64,000 nucleotides of DNA from Phocaeicola intestinalis (lineage in GTDB: Bacteria; Bacteroidota; Bacteroidia; Bacteroidales; Bacteroidaceae): NCBI RefSeq assembly GCF_014837065.1, contig NZ_JACSPP010000005.1, positions 62,001-126,000 on the forward strand, in the 5' to 3' direction. Below the pieces are notes generated by a model. The model saw only the letters and a list, made by a program, of their open reading frames with translations. It was not told where the DNA came from and made no database searches. Shown piece by piece: positions 45,719-55,495 of this stretch (the stretch's first letter is position 1; each line of letters begins with the position of its first letter). Both the position numbers and the translations under genes were made by a program.

Positions 45719-45752
45719 CAAATGATACCCCATACGGAAACAAATGAAGCCC
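45718..45752 (+). promoter_or_regulatory. Direct-repeat operator upstream of GH31 (putative HTCS site)
   Basis: ACAAATGATACCC (45718-45730) and ACAAATGAAGCCC (45740-45752) repeat with a 22-bp period and match the susC-upstream block at 28 of 35 positions. The repeat starts at the last base of the HTCS stop codon, 62 bp before the -7 box. Confidence 0.65.
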
Positions 45753-45814
45753 GAATGGATGATATACGTTCCTTGTATAAAACATTTGAAATCATTTGTT
45801 GAGAGAACAATGAT

Positions 45815-45822
45815 TATCTTTG
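45815..45822 (+). promoter_or_regulatory. Candidate -7 box of the GH31-GH2-GH3 operon
   Basis: TATCTTTG matches TAnnTTTG. TTTG occurs 16 bp upstream, too close for the consensus spacing, which fits an activator-dependent promoter. Confidence 0.5.
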
Positions 45823-45862
45823 TAATCAAAGAATTTTATTGTTTAACTTTAAACATGGGTAT

Positions 45863-48748
45863 ATGGTGAAAATGAAAAACATTTCTTGTTGCCTGCTCGC
45901 CGGATTATTGTTTGGTGCATGTTCCGGAAACGTTTATGAAGAGACAGACAAGGGTGTAATCGTAAAAGTACAGCAAAAGGGCGACACAGATGTGCGTCTG
46001 GTTCGTTTTCAGGTGATGGGTGAAAAACTTATCCACGTGTCGGCAACGCCTGAAAAGAAATTTGCCGACCGGCAAAGTCTGGTTGTTGTTCCTCAAACGG
46101 AGCAGACTCCCTTTACGGTAGCGCAACAAGGCGATACCATTACGGTATCTACCGATGAGGTGCGTGCTTCGGTGCTGGCGTCTACGGGTGAAGTATGGTT
46201 TACCGATGAAGACGGTAACCTGATTCTGCAAGAAAACAAAGGAGGAGGGAAGACCTTTACCCCGATTGAAGTGGAAGGAACCAAAGGATATACCATTCGG
46301 CAGGTATTCGAGTCGCCCGATGACGAAGCGTTCTATGGTCTGGGACAGCATCAGGCAGACGAGTTCAACTACAAAGGTAAGAATGAGGAGTTGTTCCAAT
46401 ACAATACGAAGGTGTCTGTGCCTTTTATCGTATCGAACAAGAATTACGGTGTGCTGCTTGACAGTTATTCGCTCTGCCGTTTCGGTAATCCCAATGATTA
46501 TTCACAATTGGGGGAAGTGTTCAAACTTTATGACAAGGATGGAAAAGAAGGTGCCATTACCGGTACATACGTGCCTGCAGAAGGTTCAGGTGCGGAGACC
46601 TTGGTGCGCCGTGAGGATTCGCTCTATTTCGAGCATCTGGTAAGAGGCGATTTGGGACATGTGGTGAACTTGCCTAAAGATTTTCCTTTCTATGGTTCGA
46701 AGGTGACGTATGAAGGTTCTATCGAACCGTCGGAAAGCGGAGAATTCAAGTTTATTCTGTATTATGCGGGATATACAAAGATATACATCGATAACCAGCT
46801 GGTGGTACCTGAACGTTGGCGTACGGCGTGGAACCCGAACAGCTATAAGTTCTTGGTCAATCTGGAAGCCGGAAAGCGTGTGCCGCTCAAAGTGGAATGG
46901 GTTCCCGATGGCGGCGTGTCTTATTCCGGACTTCGTGTATACAGTCCGGTAGACCCGAAAGAACAGGGCAAGCAATCGTGGTGGAGCGAAATGACGCGGC
47001 AACTGGATTATTATTTTATCGCGGGTGACGATATGGACGAGGTCATCAGCGGCTACCGTACGCTGACGGGCAAGTCGCCGATTATGCCGAAATGGGCGAT
47101 GGGTTATTGGCAAAGCCGTGAGAAATACAATACGCAAGCCGAGATGCTGGGTGCTTTGAAAGGGTTCCGCGACCGCCGGATTCCTATTGACAACATCGTG
47201 CTTGACTGGAACCACTGGCCCGAAAACGCTTGGGGAAGCCATGAGTTCGACAAGGCACGTTTCCCCAATCCGAAAGCGATGGTAGATTCTATCCATGCCA
47301 TGCACGGACGGATGATGATTTCCGTATGGCCGAAATTCTATACGACAACCGAACATTTCAAGGAATTTGATGAGAAGGGCTGGATGTACCAGCAATCGGT
47401 AAAGGACAGCCTGAAGGACTGGGTAGGTCCGGGTTATACGTACGGATTCTATGATGCCTATAGTGCCGATGCACGCAAGTTGTTCTGGAACCAGATGTAC
47501 GAGCATTATTATCCGTTGGGCATTGATGCCTGGTGGATGGATGCCAGCGAGCCGAACGTGCGCGATTGTACCGACCTGCAATACCGCAAGGACTTGTGCG
47601 GTCCTACGGCATTAGGTCCCTCGGCTGAATATTTCAATGCTTACGCTTTGATGAATGCCGATGCTATCTATAACGGCCAGCGTGGAGTAGACAACAATAA
47701 ACGTGTATTCTTGCTGACCCGTTCGGGCTTTGCCGGATTGCAACGTTATTCTACCGCTACGTGGAGCGGTGACATCGCTACCCGTTGGGAAGACATGAAG
47801 GCACAGATATCAGCCGGACTGAACTTTGCCATGAGCGGCATTCCGTATTGGACGATGGACATTGGCGGATTCTGTGTAGAAAACCGTTACGTGGCAGGTC
47901 AGAAGCAATGGAACGAGACAAAGACCGAGAATGCTGATTATAAGGAATGGCGTGAGCTGAATACGCGTTGGTTCCAGTTCGGCGCGTTTTGTCCGCTGTA
48001 CCGTGCCCACGGCCAGTATCCGTTGCGCGAGCCATGGGAAATTGCTCCAGAAGGGCATCCGGCTTATAATTCCATTGTTTATTATACGAAGTTGCGCTAC
48101 AACCTGATGCCGTATATCTATTCTCTGGCAGGCATGACCTGGTTTAAGGATTATACGATTATGCGTCCGCTGGTGATGGATTTCACATCTGATACGAATG
48201 TAAATAACATCGGTGACCAGTTTATGTTCGGTCCTTCCTTTATGGTATCTCCGGTATATGAATACGGTGCCCGTTCGCGTGAGGTTTATTTCCCGAAAGC
48301 GGAAGGTTGGTATGATTTCTATACCGGCAAGTTCCAGCAGGGTGGTGTGAAGGCAGATGTGAAAGCTCCTTACGAGCGTGTACCGCTTTACGTACGTGCC
48401 GGTTCTATCGTTCCGTTCGGTGAGGATATGCAATATACCGATGAAAAACCGGCAGATCGCATTGTACTTTATGTATATCAAGGTGCCGATGGAGAGTTTA
48501 CGCTGTACGAAGACGAAGGTGTGAACTACAACTACGAGCAGGGTAAGTATGCCATGATTCCGATGGAATACGATGAGGAAGAAAAGACTTTGACCATCGG
48601 CAAGCGTGAGGGTTCATTCCCCGGTATGCTGGAGAAACGTACCTTTACCGTGGTAAAGGTGAATCCCGATAAGGCACAGCCTTTCGACTTGAATGCCAAA
48701 GGTGTAACGGTGGACTATACAGGCGAAGAAGTTTCGGTGAAATTATAA
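45863..48748 (+). CDS. GH31 alpha-xylosidase with PA14 insert
   Basis: About 960 residues; a lipoprotein (lipobox FGAC). The start may be ATG 45863 (used), 45872 or 45839. An N-terminal beta domain is interrupted by a PA14-like module (~245-385, YEGSIEPSESGEFKFILYYAGYTKIYIDNQLV). The TIM barrel carries the nucleophile in WWMDASEPN (Asp560) and the acid/base in WSGDIATRW (Asp637). The C-terminal beta domains end in TYEDEG-type strands. The architecture matches B. ovatus BoGH31A, which removes alpha-1,6-xylose from the non-reducing end of xyloglucan oligosaccharides. It is the first gene of the GH31-GH2-GH3 operon and strong evidence for xyloglucan as substrate. Confidence 0.93.
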   Translation: MVKMKNISCCLLAGLLFGACSGNVYEETDKGVIVKVQQKGDTDVRLVRFQVMGEKLIHVSATPEKKFADRQSLVVVPQTEQTPFTVAQQGDTITVSTDEVRASVLASTGEVWFTDEDGNLILQENKGGGKTFTPIEVEGTKGYTIRQVFESPDDEAFYGLGQHQADEFNYKGKNEELFQYNTKVSVPFIVSNKNYGVLLDSYSLCRFGNPNDYSQLGEVFKLYDKDGKEGAITGTYVPAEGSGAETLVRREDSLYFEHLVRGDLGHVVNLPKDFPFYGSKVTYEGSIEPSESGEFKFILYYAGYTKIYIDNQLVVPERWRTAWNPNSYKFLVNLEAGKRVPLKVEWVPDGGVSYSGLRVYSPVDPKEQGKQSWWSEMTRQLDYYFIAGDDMDEVISGYRTLTGKSPIMPKWAMGYWQSREKYNTQAEMLGALKGFRDRRIPIDNIVLDWNHWPENAWGSHEFDKARFPNPKAMVDSIHAMHGRMMISVWPKFYTTTEHFKEFDEKGWMYQQSVKDSLKDWVGPGYTYGFYDAYSADARKLFWNQMYEHYYPLGIDAWWMDASEPNVRDCTDLQYRKDLCGPTALGPSAEYFNAYALMNADAIYNGQRGVDNNKRVFLLTRSGFAGLQRYSTATWSGDIATRWEDMKAQISAGLNFAMSGIPYWTMDIGGFCVENRYVAGQKQWNETKTENADYKEWRELNTRWFQFGAFCPLYRAHGQYPLREPWEIAPEGHPAYNSIVYYTKLRYNLMPYIYSLAGMTWFKDYTIMRPLVMDFTSDTNVNNIGDQFMFGPSFMVSPVYEYGARSREVYFPKAEGWYDFYTGKFQQGGVKADVKAPYERVPLYVRAGSIVPFGEDMQYTDEKPADRIVLYVYQGADGEFTLYEDEGVNYNYEQGKYAMIPMEYDEEEKTLTIGKREGSFPGMLEKRTFTVVKVNPDKAQPFDLNAKGVTVDYTGEEVSVKL

Positions 48749-48763
48749 ATGTGATGATTGTGT

Positions 48764-48876
48764 GAAACGCAGATTAGCGCGGATTTCCTCAGATTAATTA
48801 TAGTCAATCTTTCGCAAAACAATTTTGTTCTACTATAATAATGATATCTGCGTTAATCTGCGGGAATTTGCGTTTC
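48764..48876. repeat. Imperfect inverted repeat between GH31 and GH2
   Basis: The ends GAAACGCA and TGCGTTTC continue as imperfect arms containing GCAGATTA-type segments on both sides (48764-~48800 and ~48843-48876). It resembles the dispersed CGCAGATTAACGCAGAT repeats of Bacteroides and lies in a 147-bp gap within the operon. Confidence 0.65.
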
Positions 48877-48895
48877 AATAATTAATTAAGATAAA

Positions 48896-51403
48896 ATGGT
48901 GAAGAAATTAGCTTCTCTTTTATGCGGAGTATGTTGCCTGCTTTTAGCTTCGTGTGCGGCATCTCCGGAAAAAGTCCGTGAGAAGATAGACTTCAACGAC
49001 GGCTGGCGTTTCCTGTTAGGAGACGAACCGCAAGCGGAAGAAGTCGGTTTTGCTGATACGGCGTGGCGTGCGCTCGACTTGCCTCATGATTGGGCGATAG
49101 AGGGCGACTTCAGTCAGGATAATCCGTCCGGTACAGGCGGAGGGGCTTTGCCCGGAGGCATCGGGTGGTACCGTAAGACCTTTGTCCCCGATAAAGCCGA
49201 TGCGGACAAGAAGTTCCGTATCGTGTTCGACGGGGTCTATATGAATTCGGAAGTATTTCTCAACGGCGTATCTTTGGGGCATCGTCCGTATGGATACATT
49301 ACTTTCAGTTACGACCTTACCCCGCATCTCAAGTGGGGCGAAAAGAATGTGCTTGCCGTGCGTGTGGACAATTCCGAACAGCCTAATTCACGCTGGTATT
49401 CGGGATGCGGCATTTACCGGAATGTATGGCTGGTGAAGACCGGTGCGGTGCATGTGGCTGAATGGGGAACGTATGCTACGGTGAGTGAGGTGAGTGATGC
49501 GCAGGCGGATTTGGATATTCAGACCCGTGTGGCAAATGAATCAGCTATGCCTGCTCAGGTGAAGGTGCATTCTTCTTTGCTGGATGCGGAAGGGCTTATC
49601 GTTGCAAGTGGAGAAACGGACTGTTTCGTAGAAGCCGGGAAGGAAACCGAGGTCTCGCAACAGCTAAAGGTCGGGAATCCCGAACGGTGGGATATTGATA
49701 CACCTTATTTATATACCTTATTGACCGAAGTGGTACAAGAAGGGAAACAGGTCGACCGTTATGAAACGCCTGTAGGTATCCGTTCGTTTTCTTTTGATGC
49801 CGAAAAGGGATTTATCCTTAACGGAAGACCGATGAAGATAAACGGGGTATGCATGCATCACGATTTAGGATGCTTGGGAGCGGCGGTCAATGTGCGTGCC
49901 ATGGAACGCCAGCTGGAAATCTTGAAAGAGATGGGATGCAACGGCATCCGGTGTTCGCACAATCCTCCTGCGCCCGAATTGCTCGACTTGTGCGACCGGA
50001 TGGGGTTCATCGTCATGGATGAGGCGTTCGACATGTGGCGCAAGAAGAAGACCTCGCACGACTATGCCCGCTATTTCGATGAGTGGTATGAACGGGATTT
50101 GCGCGATTTCATCTTGCGCGACCGCAACCATCCCTCCATATTTATTTGGAGCATCGGTAACGAAGTGTTGGAGCAGTGGAGCGATGCCAAAGCCGATACG
50201 TTAAGTCTGGAAGAAGCGAATCTGATTCTGAACTTTGGGCATTCGGCGGATATGTTGGCAAAAGAAGGGGAGATGAGTGTCAATTCATTGCTGGCGAAGA
50301 GGCTGGCTGAGTTTGTAAAGGCACTTGACCAGACACGTCCCATTACGACCGGATGCAATGAACCGAATCCGGCAAACCATTTGTTCAAGTCGGGAGCTAT
50401 GGACATTATCGGGTACAATTATCATAACGCGAATATTCCCGATGTACCTAAGAATTTCCCTAACAAGCCTTTTATAATCACCGAAAGCAATTCGGCTCTT
50501 GCCACACGTGGGTATTACCGGATGCCGAGCGATAAGGTTACCGTTTGTCCCGACCGTTGGGACAAGCCGTATTACGACCCGACTTTCGCTTGCTCGGCAT
50601 ACGACAATTGCCATGTGCCTTGGGGAAACACGCATGAGGAAACCATAAAGCTGATTCGTGACAATGCTTTCATCAGCGGGCAATATGTGTGGACGGGATT
50701 CGACTATATCGGCGAGCCTACTCCTTACGGATGGCCTGCACGCAGCTCGTATTTCGGCATCGTCGACCTTGCCGGATTTCCGAAGGATGCCTATTACCTC
50801 TATCAGGCGGAGTGGTCGGACAAGCCTGTGCTCCATCTTTTCCCGCACTGGAACTGGACGCCGGGACAGGATATTGATATGTGGTGCTATTACAACAATG
50901 CCGACGAGGTGGAACTTTTTGTCAACGGCAAGTCGCAAGGCGTGAAGGCGAAGACTCCTGATTGCCTGCATGCGGCATGGCGTGTCAAGTTCGAGCCGGG
51001 AAGCGTGAAGGTGGTGGCACGTAAAGAAGGCAAGGTAGTAGGCGAGAAAGAAATCCGTACAGCCGGAACTCCTGTCCAAATCCGCCTGACTCCCGACCGT
51101 TCCAACTTGTATGCCGATGGGCGTGACTTGAGTTTCGTAACGGTAGAGATTTTGGATAAGGATGGCAATCTGTGTCCGAACGCCGACAATTTGGTCCGTT
51201 TTCAGGTAGAAGGCAATGCCTTTATAGCCGGAGTGGATAACGGAAGCCCCATTTCGATGGAGCGGTTCAAGGACAATAAGCGCAAGGCTTTTTACGGCAA
51301 GTGCCTCGTGGTGTTGCAAAACACGGGAGATGCCGGAGGTGCCCGCCTGAAGGCGGTTTCCGATGGCTTGCGTGATGCAGAAGTATCGATAACAGCAGAA
51401 TAA
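48896..51403 (+). CDS. GH2 beta-galactosidase
   Basis: An 835-residue lipoprotein (lipobox LASC, Cys ~20). Domain order is standard for GH2: jelly-roll sugar-binding domain (~30-200, FNDGWRFLLGD, LPHDWAIEGDFS, GGIGWYRKTF), Ig-like domain (~210-310), and TIM barrel (~310-600). The barrel carries KINGVCMHHDLGCLGAAVN, the acid/base Glu423 in WSIGNEV and the nucleophile Glu530 in FIITESNS. C-terminal DUF4982- and Big-type domains follow (~620-835). It would remove beta-1,2-galactose from xyloglucan side chains after defucosylation, working with GH95. It lies 147 bp after GH31 and 19 bp before the second GH3 gene, within one operon. Confidence 0.92.
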   Translation: MVKKLASLLCGVCCLLLASCAASPEKVREKIDFNDGWRFLLGDEPQAEEVGFADTAWRALDLPHDWAIEGDFSQDNPSGTGGGALPGGIGWYRKTFVPDKADADKKFRIVFDGVYMNSEVFLNGVSLGHRPYGYITFSYDLTPHLKWGEKNVLAVRVDNSEQPNSRWYSGCGIYRNVWLVKTGAVHVAEWGTYATVSEVSDAQADLDIQTRVANESAMPAQVKVHSSLLDAEGLIVASGETDCFVEAGKETEVSQQLKVGNPERWDIDTPYLYTLLTEVVQEGKQVDRYETPVGIRSFSFDAEKGFILNGRPMKINGVCMHHDLGCLGAAVNVRAMERQLEILKEMGCNGIRCSHNPPAPELLDLCDRMGFIVMDEAFDMWRKKKTSHDYARYFDEWYERDLRDFILRDRNHPSIFIWSIGNEVLEQWSDAKADTLSLEEANLILNFGHSADMLAKEGEMSVNSLLAKRLAEFVKALDQTRPITTGCNEPNPANHLFKSGAMDIIGYNYHNANIPDVPKNFPNKPFIITESNSALATRGYYRMPSDKVTVCPDRWDKPYYDPTFACSAYDNCHVPWGNTHEETIKLIRDNAFISGQYVWTGFDYIGEPTPYGWPARSSYFGIVDLAGFPKDAYYLYQAEWSDKPVLHLFPHWNWTPGQDIDMWCYYNNADEVELFVNGKSQGVKAKTPDCLHAAWRVKFEPGSVKVVARKEGKVVGEKEIRTAGTPVQIRLTPDRSNLYADGRDLSFVTVEILDKDGNLCPNADNLVRFQVEGNAFIAGVDNGSPISMERFKDNKRKAFYGKCLVVLQNTGDAGGARLKAVSDGLRDAEVSITAE

Positions 51404-51422
51404 AATTATAAAACAGAAAACC

Positions 51423-53645
51423 ATGAAAAAACAATTATTGACAATATGTGCAGGTGTGGCGTTATCCCTGTCTGCACCGATGGCGCAAACGGTGGAAACG
51501 CTTCCGGTATATTTGGACGACAGCCAGCCGATAGAAGCGCGCGTGCAGGATGCCTTGAGCCGGATGACGGTAGAGGAAAAGGCACGCCTGAGTTATGCGC
51601 AGGGAAAATTCAGTTCGCCCGGATGTCCGCGCCTGGGCATTCCTGAACTGTGGTATTCCGACGGCCCTCACGGGGTACGTGCCGAAATCAATTGGAACGA
51701 CTGGGGATATGCCGGATGGACCAGCGACAGTTGTACGGCTTTTCCGGCATTGACATGCCTTGCTGCTACATGGAATCTTGAACTTTCGGGCAAATACGGA
51801 AAAGCATTGGGAGAAGAAGCCTTATATCGTGGCAAGGACGTGCAGCTGGGACCGGGCGTGAACATATACCGCACGCCTTTGAACGGACGTAATTTTGAAT
51901 ATATGGGCGAAGACCCCTATCTCGCCGCCGAGATGTGTGTGCCTTACATTCAGGAGTTGCAGAAGAACGGAGTAGCGGCTTGCGTGAAACATTACGCGCT
52001 CAACAATCAGGAATTGTGGCGCGGGCATATCGATGTGGAGGTGAGCGACCGTGCCTTGTACGAAATCTATCTGCCTGCATTCAAGGCGGCGGTAGAGCGG
52101 GGCGGGGCATGGAGCATCATGGGAGCTTATAATAAAGTACGCGGTACGCACGCCACGCATCACAAGCTTTTGAATAATGACATTCTGAAAGGCGAATGGA
52201 AGTTCGACGGGTGTGTGGTGACCGACTGGGGAGCGGCACACGATACGTACGAAGCCGCCATGTACGGGCTTGACCTCGAAATGGGCTCTTACACCAACGG
52301 ATTGACCTCGGAGTCGGAGTTCGGTTATGATGACTATTATTTGGGCAAAGCTTACTTGAAGATGATAAAAGAAGGCAAGATTCCGATGGAGGTGGTCGAT
52401 GACAAGGCAGGGCGCGTGCTCCGTCTGATTTTCCGCACGGCGATGAACCGCAAAAAGTCTTTCGGCTCGATGGCTTCGCCGGCGCATTATCAGGTGGCAT
52501 ACGAAGTGGCAACCGAGGGGACAGTGCTCCTGAAGAACGGAAACGGGAAAAAACAGGCAGGCTTGCTTCCGGTTGTCCCCGGCGCGTATAAAAACATCCT
52601 TGTGGTAGGCGACAATGCGGTGCGCAACCTGATGCAGGGAGGAGGCTCTTCGGAACTGAAGCCCAAAGATTTCATTTCTCCCTTGGACGGTCTGCGTAAA
52701 AAATACGGCAATGTGACGTATGCGCAAGGTTATAAGGCAGGGCGTCCGATGTATGGCAATGTGGAAGAGATTCCGCAGGCGGTGATGGATTCGTTGCGTG
52801 AGGATGCCGTGGCAAAGGCGAAGGAAGCCGACTTGGTCATTTATGTAGGCGGACTGAACAAAAACCATCAGCAGGATTGCGAGGCGGGCGACCGCATTAC
52901 CTACAACTTGCCTTTCGGGCAAGATGAACTGATTCGTTCGTTGCTCGGAGTGAACAAGAATATGGTAGTCGTTTTGATAAGCGGGAATGCGGTGGCGATG
53001 CCGTGGCTCGATGACGTTCCGTCTGTGGTGCAGACTTGGTATTTGGGTACGATTACCGGAAATGCGTTGGCAGATGTGCTGAGCGGCGAAGTCAATCCCA
53101 GTGGGAAACTTCCTTTCTCTTACCCTGTGAAACTGGAGGACTGCCCAGCCCACGCTTTCGATGCGCTTTGCTATCCGGGCGACAGCATCCGTGAAGTATA
53201 TAAGGAAGACATTCTTGTGGGGTACCGCTGGTATGACACCAAGAAAATCGAACCGATGTTCCCGTTCGGCTATGGGATGAGCTATACGACTTTCGAATAC
53301 GGCAAACCGGCGGTTTCGGCTAAGGCGATGAATCAAGACGGAAGCCTTACGGTTTCGGTAAAAGTAAAGAATACGGGAACGGTAGCCGGCAAGGAGATTG
53401 TCCAGCTTTACATCGGCGACGAGAAGTGCTCCGTGCTTCGTCCTGTAAAGGAGCTGAAAGGCTTCCGAAAAGTGGCTCTTCGTCCGGGTGAAGAAAAAGA
53501 AGTGACTTTCACCGTTACTCCCGATGCTTTGAAATTCTTCGATGATAAGCGTCACGAATGGGTAGCGGAGCCGGGTAAGTTCAAGGCGTATATCGGCGCA
53601 TCGTCTGCGGATATACGCGGTACGGTTTCGTTCGAACTGCTGTAA
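51423..53645 (+). CDS. GH3 beta-glucosidase/beta-xylosidase, second PUL GH3
   Basis: A 740-residue exported GH3 enzyme with signal peptide (to PMAQ, ~22). The barrel domain (~30-370) has YSDGPHGVRAE, NFEYMGEDPYL, KHYALNNQE and the nucleophile in CVVTDWGAAHDTY (Asp268). The sandwich domain (~380-600) contains QQDCEAGDR, the likely acid/base loop, and a C-terminal fibronectin III-like domain follows (~640-740). It differs clearly from the GH3 at 21024, so the two probably divide tasks, such as glucose release from differently decorated ends. It is the last gene of the GH31-GH2-GH3 operon. A 632-codon antisense frame over it is a codon-bias artefact. Confidence 0.92.
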   Translation: MKKQLLTICAGVALSLSAPMAQTVETLPVYLDDSQPIEARVQDALSRMTVEEKARLSYAQGKFSSPGCPRLGIPELWYSDGPHGVRAEINWNDWGYAGWTSDSCTAFPALTCLAATWNLELSGKYGKALGEEALYRGKDVQLGPGVNIYRTPLNGRNFEYMGEDPYLAAEMCVPYIQELQKNGVAACVKHYALNNQELWRGHIDVEVSDRALYEIYLPAFKAAVERGGAWSIMGAYNKVRGTHATHHKLLNNDILKGEWKFDGCVVTDWGAAHDTYEAAMYGLDLEMGSYTNGLTSESEFGYDDYYLGKAYLKMIKEGKIPMEVVDDKAGRVLRLIFRTAMNRKKSFGSMASPAHYQVAYEVATEGTVLLKNGNGKKQAGLLPVVPGAYKNILVVGDNAVRNLMQGGGSSELKPKDFISPLDGLRKKYGNVTYAQGYKAGRPMYGNVEEIPQAVMDSLREDAVAKAKEADLVIYVGGLNKNHQQDCEAGDRITYNLPFGQDELIRSLLGVNKNMVVVLISGNAVAMPWLDDVPSVVQTWYLGTITGNALADVLSGEVNPSGKLPFSYPVKLEDCPAHAFDALCYPGDSIREVYKEDILVGYRWYDTKKIEPMFPFGYGMSYTTFEYGKPAVSAKAMNQDGSLTVSVKVKNTGTVAGKEIVQLYIGDEKCSVLRPVKELKGFRKVALRPGEEKEVTFTVTPDALKFFDDKRHEWVAEPGKFKAYIGASSADIRGTVSFELL

Positions 53646-53767
53646 GTCTTTTGAGGATAATAGATCGGACGCAAAATATAAAGTCAAGGATGTTATGTTT
53701 TTTGGCTTTTGCAGAAGCAAAAATAAAAACTCTGTGTCTTTGTATCTTTGCGTTCGATTTATTTTTC

Positions 53768-53775
53768 TAACTTTG
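53768..53775 (+). promoter_or_regulatory. Candidate -7 box of dnaB
   Basis: TAACTTTG matches TAnnTTTG, 20 bp before the ATG at 53796. TTTG occurs 17 bp upstream, slightly closer than consensus. An ACACAAAG-type repeat fragment overlaps this region. Confidence 0.5.
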
Positions 53776-53795
53776 CATCCTCAAAAAAGAAGATA

Positions 53796-55358
53796 ATGGC
53801 AGAAGTACGAAGAACGACGCGCATCCCGAAGGCTGTAAAGACCAAGCCGGTGGATGAATATGGACATCTCCAGCCTCAGGCACCCGAGCTGGAAGAAGCG
53901 GTATTGGGGGCATTGATGATTGAAAAGGATGCTTATTCACTGGTGAGTGAAATATTGCGTCCTGAATCATTTTATGAACATCGTAATCAGCTGATTTATG
54001 CAGCTATAACTGACCTTGCTATCCAACAGAAGCCGATTGATATTCTTACGGTGACCGAGCAGCTGCGTTCAAGAGGCAATCTGGAAGAGGTGGGAGGACC
54101 TTTTTATATCACCCAGCTTAGTGGTAAAGTGGCTTCGTCTGCCCATATCGAATACCATGCACGCATTATCGCTCAGAAATTTCTGGCACGTGAATTGATA
54201 TCATTCACCAGCGCCATTCAGACCAAAGCTTTCGATGAAACACAGGATGTAGACGACTTGATGCAGGAGGCCGAAGGAAAGCTCTTTGAGATTTCCCAGC
54301 AAAATATGAAGAAGGACTACACACAGATTAATCCTGTCATTCAAGAAGCATATGAAATGTTGCAGAAAGCAGCAGCACGTACAGATGGTCTGAGCGGTTT
54401 GTCCAGTGGCTTTCACCAACTTGATAAAATGACGTCAGGATGGCAGAATTCCGACCTTATCATTATTGCAGCCCGTCCGGCAATGGGAAAGACGGCGTTT
54501 GTACTTTCGATGGCGAAAAATATGGCGGTCAATAATAAAGTTCCTGTTGCTTTGTTTTCGCTCGAAATGAGTAACGTACAGCTGGTGAACCGTTTGATAG
54601 TGAATGTATGTGAAATACCTGGTGAGAAAATCAAGAGCGGGCAATTGGCTCCTTATGAATGGGGACAGCTTGATTATAAAATAAAAGAATTGTATGATGC
54701 CCCGCTTTATGTGGATGATACACCTTCGCTTTCTGTTTTCGAATTGCGGACTAAGGCACGGAGATTGGTGCGTGAACACGATGTGAAAGTGATTATTATC
54801 GACTATCTTCAGTTAATGAATGCCAGTGGTATGTCGTATGGAAGTCGACAGGAAGAGGTGAGTACAATCTCCCGTTCGCTTAAGGGACTGGCAAAGGAAT
54901 TGAATATTCCTATTATTGCATTGAGTCAGCTGAATCGTGGTGTAGAAAACCGTGAAGGCATTGATGGTAAGCGTCCTCAGTTGAGCGATTTGCGGGAATC
55001 AGGAGCCATCGAGCAGGACGCAGATATGGTGTGTTTTATCCACCGCCCTGAATATTACAAGATTTATCAGGACGAGAAAGGTAATGATTTGCATGGAATG
55101 GCAGAGATTATCATTGCCAAGCACCGTAACGGTGCCGTCGGAGATGTGCTTCTCCGTTTCCGGGCAGAGTATGCACGTTTTCAGAATCCTGATGATGACC
55201 TGATTGTGCCTATGCCAGGAGAGGAACATACTTCGCCAGTACTTCGTTCGAAGATAAATAGTGGTGGAAGCCAAGGATATATGCCTCCTACTCCTGCTGA
55301 TATACCTCCTCAGTCGGAGAATCCCTTTGGTGCTCCTATGCCTGATGTCCCGTTTTGA
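53796..55358 (+). CDS. dnaB: Replicative DNA helicase DnaB
   Basis: A 520-residue replicative helicase from ATG 53796 (MAEVRRTTRIPKAVK). The N-terminal domain (~25-130, PQAPELEEAVLGALMIEKDAYSLVSEIL) and a linker lead to the RecA-like domain (~205-470) with Walker A AARPAMGKTAF and Walker B IIIDYLQLM. SLKGLAKELNIPIIALSQLNR and LSDLRESGAIEQDAD are also present. It unwinds DNA at the replication fork as a hexamer, probably loaded at oriC. The Pro/Gly-rich C-terminal tail (~485-520) is common in this phylum. It is transcribed alone, from a -7 box 20 bp before the ATG. Confidence 0.96.
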   Translation: MAEVRRTTRIPKAVKTKPVDEYGHLQPQAPELEEAVLGALMIEKDAYSLVSEILRPESFYEHRNQLIYAAITDLAIQQKPIDILTVTEQLRSRGNLEEVGGPFYITQLSGKVASSAHIEYHARIIAQKFLARELISFTSAIQTKAFDETQDVDDLMQEAEGKLFEISQQNMKKDYTQINPVIQEAYEMLQKAAARTDGLSGLSSGFHQLDKMTSGWQNSDLIIIAARPAMGKTAFVLSMAKNMAVNNKVPVALFSLEMSNVQLVNRLIVNVCEIPGEKIKSGQLAPYEWGQLDYKIKELYDAPLYVDDTPSLSVFELRTKARRLVREHDVKVIIIDYLQLMNASGMSYGSRQEEVSTISRSLKGLAKELNIPIIALSQLNRGVENREGIDGKRPQLSDLRESGAIEQDADMVCFIHRPEYYKIYQDEKGNDLHGMAEIIIAKHRNGAVGDVLLRFRAEYARFQNPDDDLIVPMPGEEHTSPVLRSKINSGGSQGYMPPTPADIPPQSENPFGAPMPDVPF

Positions 55359-55383
55359 AAATTGGAATGAATCCCCCAATTGT

Positions 55384-55451
55384 CCAAAGCACACACGAAA
55401 ACGGAAACATCAAGATGGGAAAAGCTTTTTGTAGAGATTCAAAACAGTTTC
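55384..55451. mobile_element. Decayed MITE fragment
   Basis: About 68 bp align with one end of the 192-bp MITE (41390-41458) with several mismatches, ending in CAAAACAGTTTC against CAAAACAGCTTC. The other end is lost. It lies in the dnaB-fhs gap, just upstream of a TAATTTTG -7 box (55463-55470). Confidence 0.65.
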
Positions 55452-55495
55452 TAGGTCTTGGATAATTTTGATGAACAAGAATATATGATATAAAT

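Noticed and set aside
46586-47581. 331-codon antisense frame within GH31
   Set aside because: It is opposite the catalytic domain of a clear GH31 and has no start context or motifs.
51822-53720. 632-codon open frame antisense to the second GH3 gene
   Set aside because: The plus strand encodes a complete GH3 with catalytic motifs; the antisense frame has no recognisable domain and follows from codon bias.
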